A stretch of DNA of 5,364 nt. Source: Patescibacteria group bacterium. Its GTDB lineage: Bacteria > Patescibacteriota > Microgenomatia > UBA12405 > JAHJSD01. The notes below the pieces were generated by a model, which saw nothing but the letters and a program-made list of their open reading frames with translations, did no database searches and was not told the origin of the DNA. Both the position numbers and the translations under genes were made by a program. The first letter of the stretch is position 1; each line of letters starts with the position of its first letter. Location of the stretch: the NCBI GenBank assembly GCA_018830585.1, contig JAHJSD010000091.1, positions 1 to 5,364 of the forward strand, read 5' to 3'. Positions 1 through 5,333 of the stretch are shown piece after piece.

Positions 1-300
1 GTTTGGGCCTTGGAGGCCCATCGGGCGGCCCAAACTCTGCAGGAGATGCTGACTTTGAAATCGGATGATATTATCGGCAGGGCCAAATCTTTCCAGGCGA
101 TTATCAAAGGACAGGACATTCCGGCACCGACAGTGCCAGAATCCTTTAGGGTTTTGGTTAAGGAATTAGGCGGTTTAGGCCTTAAGGTTTCTCCGATTGA
201 TGCTGTGGTTAGAAAAGAGGAGTCTGTTTTTGGTGAGGAAGAAAGACCTTTTGACGCGGGATTTGATGATTCATTATGGAGCGAGAAAAAAGATGAATAA
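1..300 (+). CDS. rpoB: RNA polymerase beta subunit, C-terminal end (partial)
   Basis: This is the last 99 codons of rpoB; the gene begins upstream of the window and reads in frame from base 1. Beta and beta' together form the DNA-dependent RNA polymerase core. The segment opens with VWALEAHRAAQ and continues with TLQEMLTLKSDD (residues 12-23 here) and PESFRVLVKEL (46-56), the conserved C-terminal beta block that packs against the beta' N-terminus. The first in-frame start-like codon, TTG at 10, is an internal leucine of WALEA and not a real start. Past LKV (residue 63) there is an acidic tail of about 36 residues that E. coli RpoB lacks; such tails vary between lineages. One oddity is Arg at residue 9, where E. 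coli has Gly (AYGAAYTLQEM). The TAA stop at 298-300 overlaps the rpoC ATG, so the two subunits are probably translationally coupled. Identity is certain; the taxonomic reading is not. Confidence 0.97.
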   Translation, partial: VWALEAHRAAQTLQEMLTLKSDDIIGRAKSFQAIIKGQDIPAPTVPESFRVLVKELGGLGLKVSPIDAVVRKEESVFGEEERPFDAGFDDSLWSEKKDE

Positions 301-3300
301 TGGATAATAATAGTGGTAATAAAAATTTCAAAAAGAAGTCCGGTTTTTTTCAAGACCTGATTGATTTTAAGGGTCTTAAAATTGAGCTGGCTTCGCCTAA
401 AGAGCTTTTAAGCTGGTCTTACGGAGAGGTAGTTAAACCGGAAACAATCAACTACCGCACTTGGAGACCGGAAAAAGATGGCTTATTTTGCGAGAAAATA
501 TTTGGGCCTACAAAGGATTATGAATGTTACTGCGGCAAGTACAAGAAAATTCGTTACCGTGGTGTAATTTGCGATAAGTGCGGAGTTGAAGTGACTCACT
601 CCAGAGTCAGGAGAGAGAGGATGGGCCATATTGTTTTGGCGGCACCGGTTTCCCATCTCTGGTTTTTTAGAAATAGTTTTTCACCTTTAACGATTCTCCT
701 TGATATTTCCAGAAAGGATTTTGAGGGGGTAATTTATTTTGCCAGACATTTGGTTGTTGAGATCGAAAAAAACAAAAGAAAAGAGTCGATAGCCGCAGTC
801 AGAGAAGGAATCAAACAGAAAAGAAAAGAAGTGACCGATTTAATTGCAGAGGAAATAAATTTGCTTGAAAAAGAGGCAGAAAGCAACAAAAAGAAGCTAT
901 CCGGAAAAATCAAGAATAGGGAGCAGCTCTTAATTGCTCAGGAAGAAGTCTCCGTTCGTTTAAGACAAAGAAAACAGCGTCTTGAAAATAAAAAGGTGGT
1001 TGAGCAAGAAAGATTTGAAAGTTTGGGTAGGGTTTTAGAGGAAAAACTGAGATCCTTGGATGTTCTTAGTGTTCTCTCGGAAGAGGAACTTTTCCATTTT
1101 AAAGAGCTAAAGGCCGATGGTTTCTTCAAAACCGGTATGGGTGCTGAGGCGGTTTTAAAAATTCTAGAAGGCGTAGACCTGAAGAAACTGGTTAAGGAGC
1201 TTAAGAGAGATCTTCAGAAAACTTCCAGCAAACAGAAGAAGAAAAAAATAATGAAAAGAACTCGTCTGGTTAATGGAATGATTCGGGCAAAAATTGATTC
1301 CACTTGGATGATTTTAAGAATTCTACCCGTGATTCCTCCCGACCTAAGACCAATGGTCCAGCTGACCGGAGGAAGGTTTGCCACCAGTGACCTTAATGAC
1401 CTTTATCGTCGGGTTATTAACAGGAATAATCGTCTTAAAAGGTTGATTGAACTTGGAGCGCCCGAAATCATCTTAAGAAATGAGAAAAGAATGCTTCAGG
1501 AGTCGGTTGATATACTGATTGACGCCGCTAAGAGTGCTCGAAAGAGGAGGTTTACTAAGAGGGTGCCGAGATCTCTTTCCGACCTTTTAAGGGGCAAAAA
1601 AGGCCGTTTTAGGAGAAACTTGTTAGGAAAAAGGGTTGATTACTCCGGTCGCAGCGTGATTGTTGTTGGACCGAACTTAAAGTTGAATCAGTGCGGGTTG
1701 CCTAAAGAAATTGCTTTAGAGATGTTTAGGCCTTTTGTTTTAAGGGAAATTATTTTAAGAGGACTGGCTCCCAATATCAGAAGTGCCAAGAATCTGATTG
1801 ATCACAGGACACCGGAGATTTATGATATTTTAAGTGAAGTGGTTAAAGGGAAGTTAGTTTTGTTAAACCGGGCTCCGACACTCCATAAACTTTCAATTCA
1901 GGCATTTGAAGTGGTTTTAGTTAATGGTTTGGCGATCCGGATCCATCCTTGTATCTGCTCCGGCTTTAACGCCGACTTTGACGGCGATCAGATGGGTGTT
2001 CATTTACCTCTATCCGCTGAAGCTCAACAAGAGGCAAGAGAGCTAATGACGCCAACTCACAACTTGCTTAAACCTTCCGATGGCAAGCCGGTGGATGTCC
2101 CTGCCAAGGAAATGGTCGTTGGTTGTTACTATATTACTTCGGTCCGCGAGGAGGATTTGGAAAAAGAAGAGCAGCAACTGAAAAACAAAGTTAAGTGGTT
2201 TGCCGATGCCAATGAGGCTAAATCCGCTTGGGATTTAAGAAAAATAGGTTTAAGAGAATTGATCGGACTTAAATTCGAGGGCAAAATGATTTTAACTACG
2301 GTGGGTCGGTTATTCTTTAATGAGCTTTTGCCCGGTGAGCTTGGCTTTGTTAACGAGCCGGTTGGTTCAGGAAAGATTAAAGAGCTGATCAGTACCGCCT
2401 TCGATAATTTGGAAGAAGAAAGAGTGGCCGAGCTGATAGATGCCTTAAAAGATATTGGTTTTCAGGGGGCAAGTTACTCCGGGGTGTCCCCCTCAATTTT
2501 CGATTGCCGGCTTCTTCCCGGGAAAAAGGAATTAATTGAGAAAGCAAACAGGAGAGCTAGTGAAATAGAAGAAAATTACCATCAGGGATTGATAACCAAA
2601 GGCGAGAGGACTCAGCTGATTCAGAACATGTGGATTGAAACTACGGAAGAGATCGCCAATTTAACCTGGAAACAGTTCTCTCCGGATGACCCGATTAAAT
2701 TAATCAGCGATGCCGGTATCAAAAGGGTTTCCCGGGATCAGATCAAACAAATTTCAGGGATGAGAGGACTAGTCGTTGATCCTTTGGGAAGAATAGTTCC
2801 TTTGCCGACCAAATCTAACTTTAGAGAAGGCCTTTCTGTTTTTGAGTATGTTACTGGTGCGAGGGGTTCAAGAAAAGGCTTGACAGATACTGCTTTAAAA
2901 ACAGCTGACGCTGGCTATTTAACCAGAAGATTAGTTGACGTTTCCCACACCTGTTTGGTAAGAGAAGATGATTGCGGGACCGGCAGAAGTCTGATTATTT
3001 CCAAAGACTCAAAAAGAGGCCAGTCTTTTTCAAGAAGGATTTTGGGCCGGTTCTTGGCTGAAAAGGTTAAAGATCCAAAGACCAAGAAAGTCCTATTCAA
3101 AAAGGGAGAGATTGTCAATGCAGCTGTTTTGGCTCTGATCGAGCAGAAGCGGGTCGATGAAGTAGCCGTAAGATCTCCTTTTGATTGTAATAGCAAGTAC
3201 GGAGTTTGTGTTAAATGTTATGGTTGGGATCTTTCTACCAGGAAAGAGGTTAAAATAGGCATGCCGGTTGGAGTTGTGGCGGCTCAGTCTATTGGTGAAC

Positions 3301-4064
3301 CGGGTACCCAGTTAACCATGAGAACAAAACACGTCGGCGGCGTAGTTGGATTGGATGTTACCCAGGGCTTGCCCAGAGTGCAGGAATTAATGGAAGTTCG
3401 TACCCCAAAAACACTATCACCTTTGGCCGATATTGACGGAAAAGTTCAGGTTGACAAAACTGATGATGGTTACCGGGTAACTATTAGCAAAAAAGACGGT
3501 AAAGAAAAAGAGGTAGTTTCCTACCTGATTCCTCTTACCAGTGAATTGAAAGTTGAGACCGGAAATTTGGTTGCTAAAGGGACACAGTTAGCGTCGGGGT
3601 CTTTAAATGTTGAGACCATCTTGAGGGTTAAAGGCATTGAGGCGGCTCAACAGTACCTTTTGAACGAAATTCAGGGTGTTTATGAGTCTCAGGGGATTGC
3701 GATTCATGACAAACACTTTGAGGTGATTATCAGGGAGATGAGCAGTAAGATGAGAGTGATTAATCCGGGCAGTTCCGATTATCTTGTTGGGGAATACATA
3801 GAAAAACCGGTTTTTGACTCTATAAATAAAGATCTTAAAAAAAGTTCTGGAAGAGTAATCAAGGCAAAAAGGACTATTTTGGGATTGATTCAGTCGGCCT
3901 TACATACCAGTTCTTGGCTTTCCGCCGCCTCTTTCCAGCAGACTACCAATGTTTTAACGGAAGCCTCCGTCTTGGGCAAAGAGGATAAATTAATCGGTTT
4001 AAAAGAGAATGTTATTATTGGCCGATTGATTCCCACAGACCCGGAGAGAGCCAAGTTGGAATAA
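300..4064 (+). CDS. rpoC: DNA-directed RNA polymerase beta' subunit
   Basis: Complete beta' subunit, 1254 residues (B. subtilis about 1199, E. coli 1407). Visible elements in order: N-terminal block SWSYGEVVKPETINYR (38-53); zinc site 1, C76, C78, C91, C94; a lysine/glutamate-rich coiled-coil-like stretch (about 154-279) roughly 90 residues longer than in B. subtilis; sigma-binding clamp helices around RNNRLKRLIELGAPE (375-389); GKRVDYSGRSVIVVGP (443-458); catalytic Mg loop NADFDGDQM (557-565; Asp 559, 561, 563); bridge helix around RKGLTDTALKTADAGYLTRR (858-877); zinc site 2, C892, C963, C970, C973; trigger loop GEPGTQLTMRTKHVGG (999-1014). The Proteobacterial trigger-loop insertion is absent, and the protein ends soon after GLKENVIIGRLIP (1233-1245). 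The ATG overlaps the rpoB TAA by one base. No Shine-Dalgarno lies at normal spacing (nearest GGAG at 278-281, 18 bases away), so reinitiation after rpoB is likely. Unusual residues: Lys1010, Arg855 and the loop at 804-810. Function is certain. Confidence 0.98.
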   Translation: MDNNSGNKNFKKKSGFFQDLIDFKGLKIELASPKELLSWSYGEVVKPETINYRTWRPEKDGLFCEKIFGPTKDYECYCGKYKKIRYRGVICDKCGVEVTHSRVRRERMGHIVLAAPVSHLWFFRNSFSPLTILLDISRKDFEGVIYFARHLVVEIEKNKRKESIAAVREGIKQKRKEVTDLIAEEINLLEKEAESNKKKLSGKIKNREQLLIAQEEVSVRLRQRKQRLENKKVVEQERFESLGRVLEEKLRSLDVLSVLSEEELFHFKELKADGFFKTGMGAEAVLKILEGVDLKKLVKELKRDLQKTSSKQKKKKIMKRTRLVNGMIRAKIDSTWMILRILPVIPPDLRPMVQLTGGRFATSDLNDLYRRVINRNNRLKRLIELGAPEIILRNEKRMLQESVDILIDAAKSARKRRFTKRVPRSLSDLLRGKKGRFRRNLLGKRVDYSGRSVIVVGPNLKLNQCGLPKEIALEMFRPFVLREIILRGLAPNIRSAKNLIDHRTPEIYDILSEVVKGKLVLLNRAPTLHKLSIQAFEVVLVNGLAIRIHPCICSGFNADFDGDQMGVHLPLSAEAQQEARELMTPTHNLLKPSDGKPVDVPAKEMVVGCYYITSVREEDLEKEEQQLKNKVKWFADANEAKSAWDLRKIGLRELIGLKFEGKMILTTVGRLFFNELLPGELGFVNEPVGSGKIKELISTAFDNLEEERVAELIDALKDIGFQGASYSGVSPSIFDCRLLPGKKELIEKANRRASEIEENYHQGLITKGERTQLIQNMWIETTEEIANLTWKQFSPDDPIKLISDAGIKRVSRDQIKQISGMRGLVVDPLGRIVPLPTKSNFREGLSVFEYVTGARGSRKGLTDTALKTADAGYLTRRLVDVSHTCLVREDDCGTGRSLIISKDSKRGQSFSRRILGRFLAEKVKDPKTKKVLFKKGEIVNAAVLALIEQKRVDEVAVRSPFDCNSKYGVCVKCYGWDLSTRKEVKIGMPVGVVAAQSIGEPGTQLTMRTKHVGGVVGLDVTQGLPRVQELMEVRTPKTLSPLADIDGKVQVDKTDDGYRVTISKKDGKEKEVVSYLIPLTSELKVETGNLVAKGTQLASGSLNVETILRVKGIEAAQQYLLNEIQGVYESQGIAIHDKHFEVIIREMSSKMRVINPGSSDYLVGEYIEKPVFDSINKDLKKSSGRVIKAKRTILGLIQSALHTSSWLSAASFQQTTNVLTEASVLGKEDKLIGLKENVIIGRLIPTDPERAKLE

Positions 4065-4068
4065 TCTT

Positions 4069-4077
4069 TGGTATAAT
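4069..4077 (+). promoter_or_regulatory. Extended -10 promoter for rpsL-rpsG
   Basis: TGGTATAAT is a perfect extended -10 element: TG, one base, then the full TATAAT consensus (4072-4077). It lies 4 bases after the rpoC stop codon (4062-4064). No convincing -35 is present at 16-18 bp; TTGGAA at 4056-4061 is only 10 bp away, which fits an extended -10 promoter that does not need one. Transcription would start near 4083-4085 and give an rpsL leader of about 115 nt. This implies that the ribosomal genes can be expressed independently of rpoBC. It is inferred from consensus only. Confidence 0.65.
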
Positions 4078-4086
4078 TGTGTGTTC

Positions 4087-4106
4087 TTACCGATAGTATT
4101 CGGTAA
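4087..4106 (+). promoter_or_regulatory. Stem-loop in the rpsL leader
   Basis: TTACCGA (4087-4093) and TCGGTAA (4100-4106) are perfect 7-bp complements around a 6-base loop TAGTAT. The stem begins about 3 bases after the transcription start predicted from the -10 at 4072-4077. It is not followed by a continuous T-run, so it is a poor terminator for rpoC. It may protect the 5' end, serve as an operator, or be part of an autoregulatory leader. The pairing is seen directly; the role is unknown. Confidence 0.5.
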
Positions 4107-4153
4107 TAAACCTTTTGTTTAAAAAGAGAAAGAACAGAAATTTTCAGTGTTCG

Positions 4154-4181
4154 ATGACAAATAGTGAATATTAAATATTAA
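4154..4181 (+). promoter_or_regulatory. Possible second, start-proximal rpsL promoter
   Basis: ATGACA (4154-4159, 5 of 6 matches to TTGACA) is followed after 16 bp by TATTAA (4176-4181, 4 of 6 to TATAAT). If used, transcription would begin near 4188, leaving only about 10 nt before the rpsL GTG. That would suit a gene with no Shine-Dalgarno. The surrounding DNA is very AT-rich, with a tandem ATATTAA, so chance matches are easy; this is weak. Confidence 0.22.
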
Positions 4182-4198
4182 ATAGCCTAATAGATTAA

Positions 4199-4657
4199 GT
4201 GCCTACTTTTAACCAGTTGATCAGAAAAGGTCGTAAACGGACTAAGAAGAAATTCAAAAGCCCGGCATTGAGGAGTACTTTTAATGCTCTTAAGGGCTCT
4301 TTTGCCAAAGTCTCTTCGCCTCAAAAGAGGGGTGTTGTTACCCTAGTTAAAACAATGCCGCCCAAAAAGCCGCACTCGGCCTTGAGAAAAGTGGCCAAGG
4401 TTAGGCTTTCAAATAGAAGGGAAATTACCGCTTATATTCCAGGGGAAGGACATGATTTGGCTGAACACGCGGCGGTTTTGGTTAGTGGTGGTGGGGTTAG
4501 GGATTTGCCGGGAGTAAGATATCATATAGTTAGAGGGGCGGCCGATGCTTCTGGTGTGGCTAAACGGAAGAAAGCAAGAAGTAAGTATGGTGCCAAGGCC
4601 GGCAAACAAGCCGGAACTTCAGCTAAGGCTAGTACCGGGGAGGGATCAGATGCCTAG
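4199..4657 (+). CDS. rpsL: 30S ribosomal protein S12
   Basis: S12 (152 residues; E. coli 124, B. subtilis about 138) sits at the decoding centre of the small subunit and affects accuracy. The start is GTG at 4199: an in-frame TAA lies directly upstream (4196-4198) and MPTFNQLIRKG matches the family start. No Shine-Dalgarno is visible. Residues 11-40 include the Firmicutes-type insertion (SPALRSTFNALK...SS) before PQKRGV (41-46). The decoding loop PPKKPHSALRK (54-64) keeps the Lys equivalent to E. coli Lys43 (Lys56), with His59 where E. coli has Asn. In the second loop, VRDLPGVRYH (100-109), Asp102, the position methylthiolated by RimO in E. coli, is kept. Arg101 replaces the usual Lys88, and Ser96 and Gly99 replace E. 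coli Arg83 and Arg86. After SKYG (128-131) a 21-residue Ala/Gly/Lys/Ser tail replaces the usual short end. The last 8 bases overlap rpsG. Identity is certain. Confidence 0.97.
   Translation: MPTFNQLIRKGRKRTKKKFKSPALRSTFNALKGSFAKVSSPQKRGVVTLVKTMPPKKPHSALRKVAKVRLSNRREITAYIPGEGHDLAEHAAVLVSGGGVRDLPGVRYHIVRGAADASGVAKRKKARSKYGAKAGKQAGTSAKASTGEGSDA
4639..4643 (+). promoter_or_regulatory. Shine-Dalgarno site of rpsG inside rpsL
   Basis: GGAGG lies 6 bases before the rpsG ATG at 4650, within the codons for the Gly-Glu-Gly near the S12 C-terminus. It settles the rpsG start at 4650 rather than at any upstream in-frame codon, and it contrasts with rpoC and rpsL, which lack such a site. It also shows that the ribosome uses standard anti-SD pairing. 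Confidence 0.8.
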
Positions 4658-5129
4658 AAAAAGTATTGCTAAAAAAAGAACCATCGACAAGGATTTAGTT
4701 TATAATAGTTTTTTAGTCACCAAGTTGGTTAATAGGGTGATGAGGAGTGGCAAAAAAAGTATTGCCCGGAAACATGTTTATGGCGCTTTTGAAGCAATCA
4801 GAGAAAAGCTGAAGATAGACCCGATGATTGTTTTTGAAAAAGCAATTGCTAACATCAAACCGAGAGTTGAGGTCAGATCAAGGAGAGTTGGCGGTGCCGC
4901 TTATCAGGTGCCAATCCTGGTTAGAACCTCAAGGCAGGATTCTTTGTCGATCAGGTGGCTGGTAACCGCAGCCCGGAAAAGGCCTAATAAGGAATATCAT
5001 ACTTTTATGGAAAAGTTAGCCGCGGAGTTAATCGATGCCTACCAAGAAAAGGGTGGCGCTTTCGAAAAAAAACTTGAGGTGGAAAAAATTGCCGCGGCCA
5101 ATCGGGCATTTTCTCACTTAAAATGGTAA
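4650..5129 (+). CDS. rpsG: 30S ribosomal protein S7
   Basis: S7 (159 residues; typical bacterial length about 156) is a primary binder of the 3' major domain of 16S rRNA. It starts assembly of the 30S head and lies near the E site. The ATG at 4650 is chosen because MPRKS matches the family N-terminus (E. coli MPRRR) and GGAGG precedes it at 6 bases; the frame is open upstream only because it runs through rpsL. Recognisable blocks are VNRVMRSGKKS (27-37), the beta-hairpin segment VEVRSRRVGGAAYQVP (73-88), IRWLVTAARKR (101-111) and the C-terminal ANRAFSHLKW (150-159). No insertion or truncation is apparent. It overlaps rpsL by 8 bases, so the two are surely cotranscribed and coupled. In E. coli, S7 represses its operon by binding the rpsL-rpsG intercistronic RNA; that spacer does not exist here. 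The gene is followed by a probable terminator and not directly by fusA. Identity is certain. Confidence 0.97.
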   Translation: MPRKSIAKKRTIDKDLVYNSFLVTKLVNRVMRSGKKSIARKHVYGAFEAIREKLKIDPMIVFEKAIANIKPRVEVRSRRVGGAAYQVPILVRTSRQDSLSIRWLVTAARKRPNKEYHTFMEKLAAELIDAYQEKGGAFEKKLEVEKIAAANRAFSHLKW

Positions 5130-5140
5130 GAATTTTCTCT

Positions 5141-5149
5141 TGTTAGAAT
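5141..5149 (+). promoter_or_regulatory. Possible extended -10 after rpsG
   Basis: TGTTAGAAT fits an extended -10 (TG, one base, then TAGAAT with 5 of 6 matches to TATAAT) and resembles the stronger element before rpsL. No clear -35 is present. Transcription would start near 5156 and run into the hairpin at 5214-5230, giving a short RNA of about 85 nt unless it reads through. The stretch is AT-rich, so chance occurrence is plausible. Confidence 0.27.
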
Positions 5150-5213
5150 AAACCCTCTTGCTTTTTCAATTCAAAGATTTTTGGTTTAGTCCACCTTGGC
5201 GAAAATCCCGAAG

Positions 5214-5240
5214 GGGCCCCTTTGGGGCCCGAGGCTTTTT
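5214..5240 (+). terminator. Probable intrinsic terminator of the rpsL-rpsG operon
   Basis: GGGCCCC (5214-5220) and GGGGCCC (5224-5230) form a perfect 7-bp all-GC stem around a TTT loop. Five Ts follow at 5236-5240, separated from the stem by GAGGC. AAAA at 5202-5205 could extend pairing into the T-run through an internal loop. The site lies about 85 bases after the rpsG stop, with no gene between. The 5-base gap before the T-run is less than ideal. AAGGGGCCCCTT (5211-5222) is also a 12-bp palindrome, so alternative folds exist. Confidence 0.6.
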
Positions 5241-5248
5241 CCTTCTTC

Positions 5249-5333
5249 GTAAAACCAGTCTGCCCACCACAGGCAGGCCTGTGTCTGCCGCTAAGCAGGT
5301 AAAACCGGGCCGCTTCGACCGCTCAGTGAAGCG
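5249..5333. repeat. Cluster of short inverted and direct repeats in GC-rich intergenic DNA
   Basis: GTAAAACC occurs at 5249-5256 and again at 5299-5306, exactly 50 bases apart. Between the copies, CACAGGC (5268-5274) and GCCTGTG (5277-5283) form a near-perfect palindrome with a 2-base centre. GGCAG (5272-5276) can also pair with CTGCC at 5260-5264 or 5285-5289. Further on, CGCTTC (5311-5316) and GAAGCG (5328-5333) form a 6-bp stem with an 11-base loop. No start codon with an SD or recognisable protein is seen on either strand. The pattern suggests a dispersed intergenic (REP-like) element, but copy number cannot be judged from one window. Confidence 0.4.

Noticed and set aside
1..35. Perfect 9-bp inverted repeat GTTTGGGCC / GGCCCAAAC at the very start of the window.
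   Set aside because: It lies wholly inside conserved rpoB codons (VWALEAHRAAQT), so codon choice in a conserved protein explains it well enough; nothing else suggests a signal.
938..1129. Open frame of 63 codons on the minus strand.
   Set aside because: It is antisense to the Lys/Glu-rich part of rpoC, Ser/Leu/Lys-rich, with no recognisable motif; a shadow frame.
2465..2500. G-run/C-run hairpin (GGGG TGT CCCC) followed by TCAATTTT inside rpoC, resembling a terminator.
   Set aside because: The stem is only 4 bp and the T-run is short and offset. An internal terminator in an essential gene is unlikely.
2915..3196. Open frame of 93 codons on the minus strand.
   Set aside because: It is antisense to the conserved bridge-helix to zinc-site part of rpoC and has no plausible domain.
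4165..4185. Tandem ATATTAA-type repeat before rpsL, considered as an array or binding-site cluster.
   Set aside because: Only two short AT-only units are present; this is expected in AT-rich leader DNA.
4409..4609. Open frame of 66 codons on the minus strand.
   Set aside because: It is antisense to rpsL and is explained by codon use there.
4545..4649. N-terminal extension of S7 from an upstream in-frame start.
   Set aside because: The extra 35 residues are rpsL read in another frame. The family start MPR with a GGAGG at 6 bases lies at 4650.
1..5129. Possible alternative genetic code (UGA recoding), as known in some CPR lineages.
   Set aside because: All four genes translate through without any in-frame TGA, and stops used are TAA, TAA, TAG and TAA, so nothing requires recoding.
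5249..5306. The GTAAAACC pair with 50-base spacing as a CRISPR start or attachment-site pair.
   Set aside because: There are only two 8-base copies, and the material between them is itself palindromic; no cas, integrase or further repeat unit is visible.
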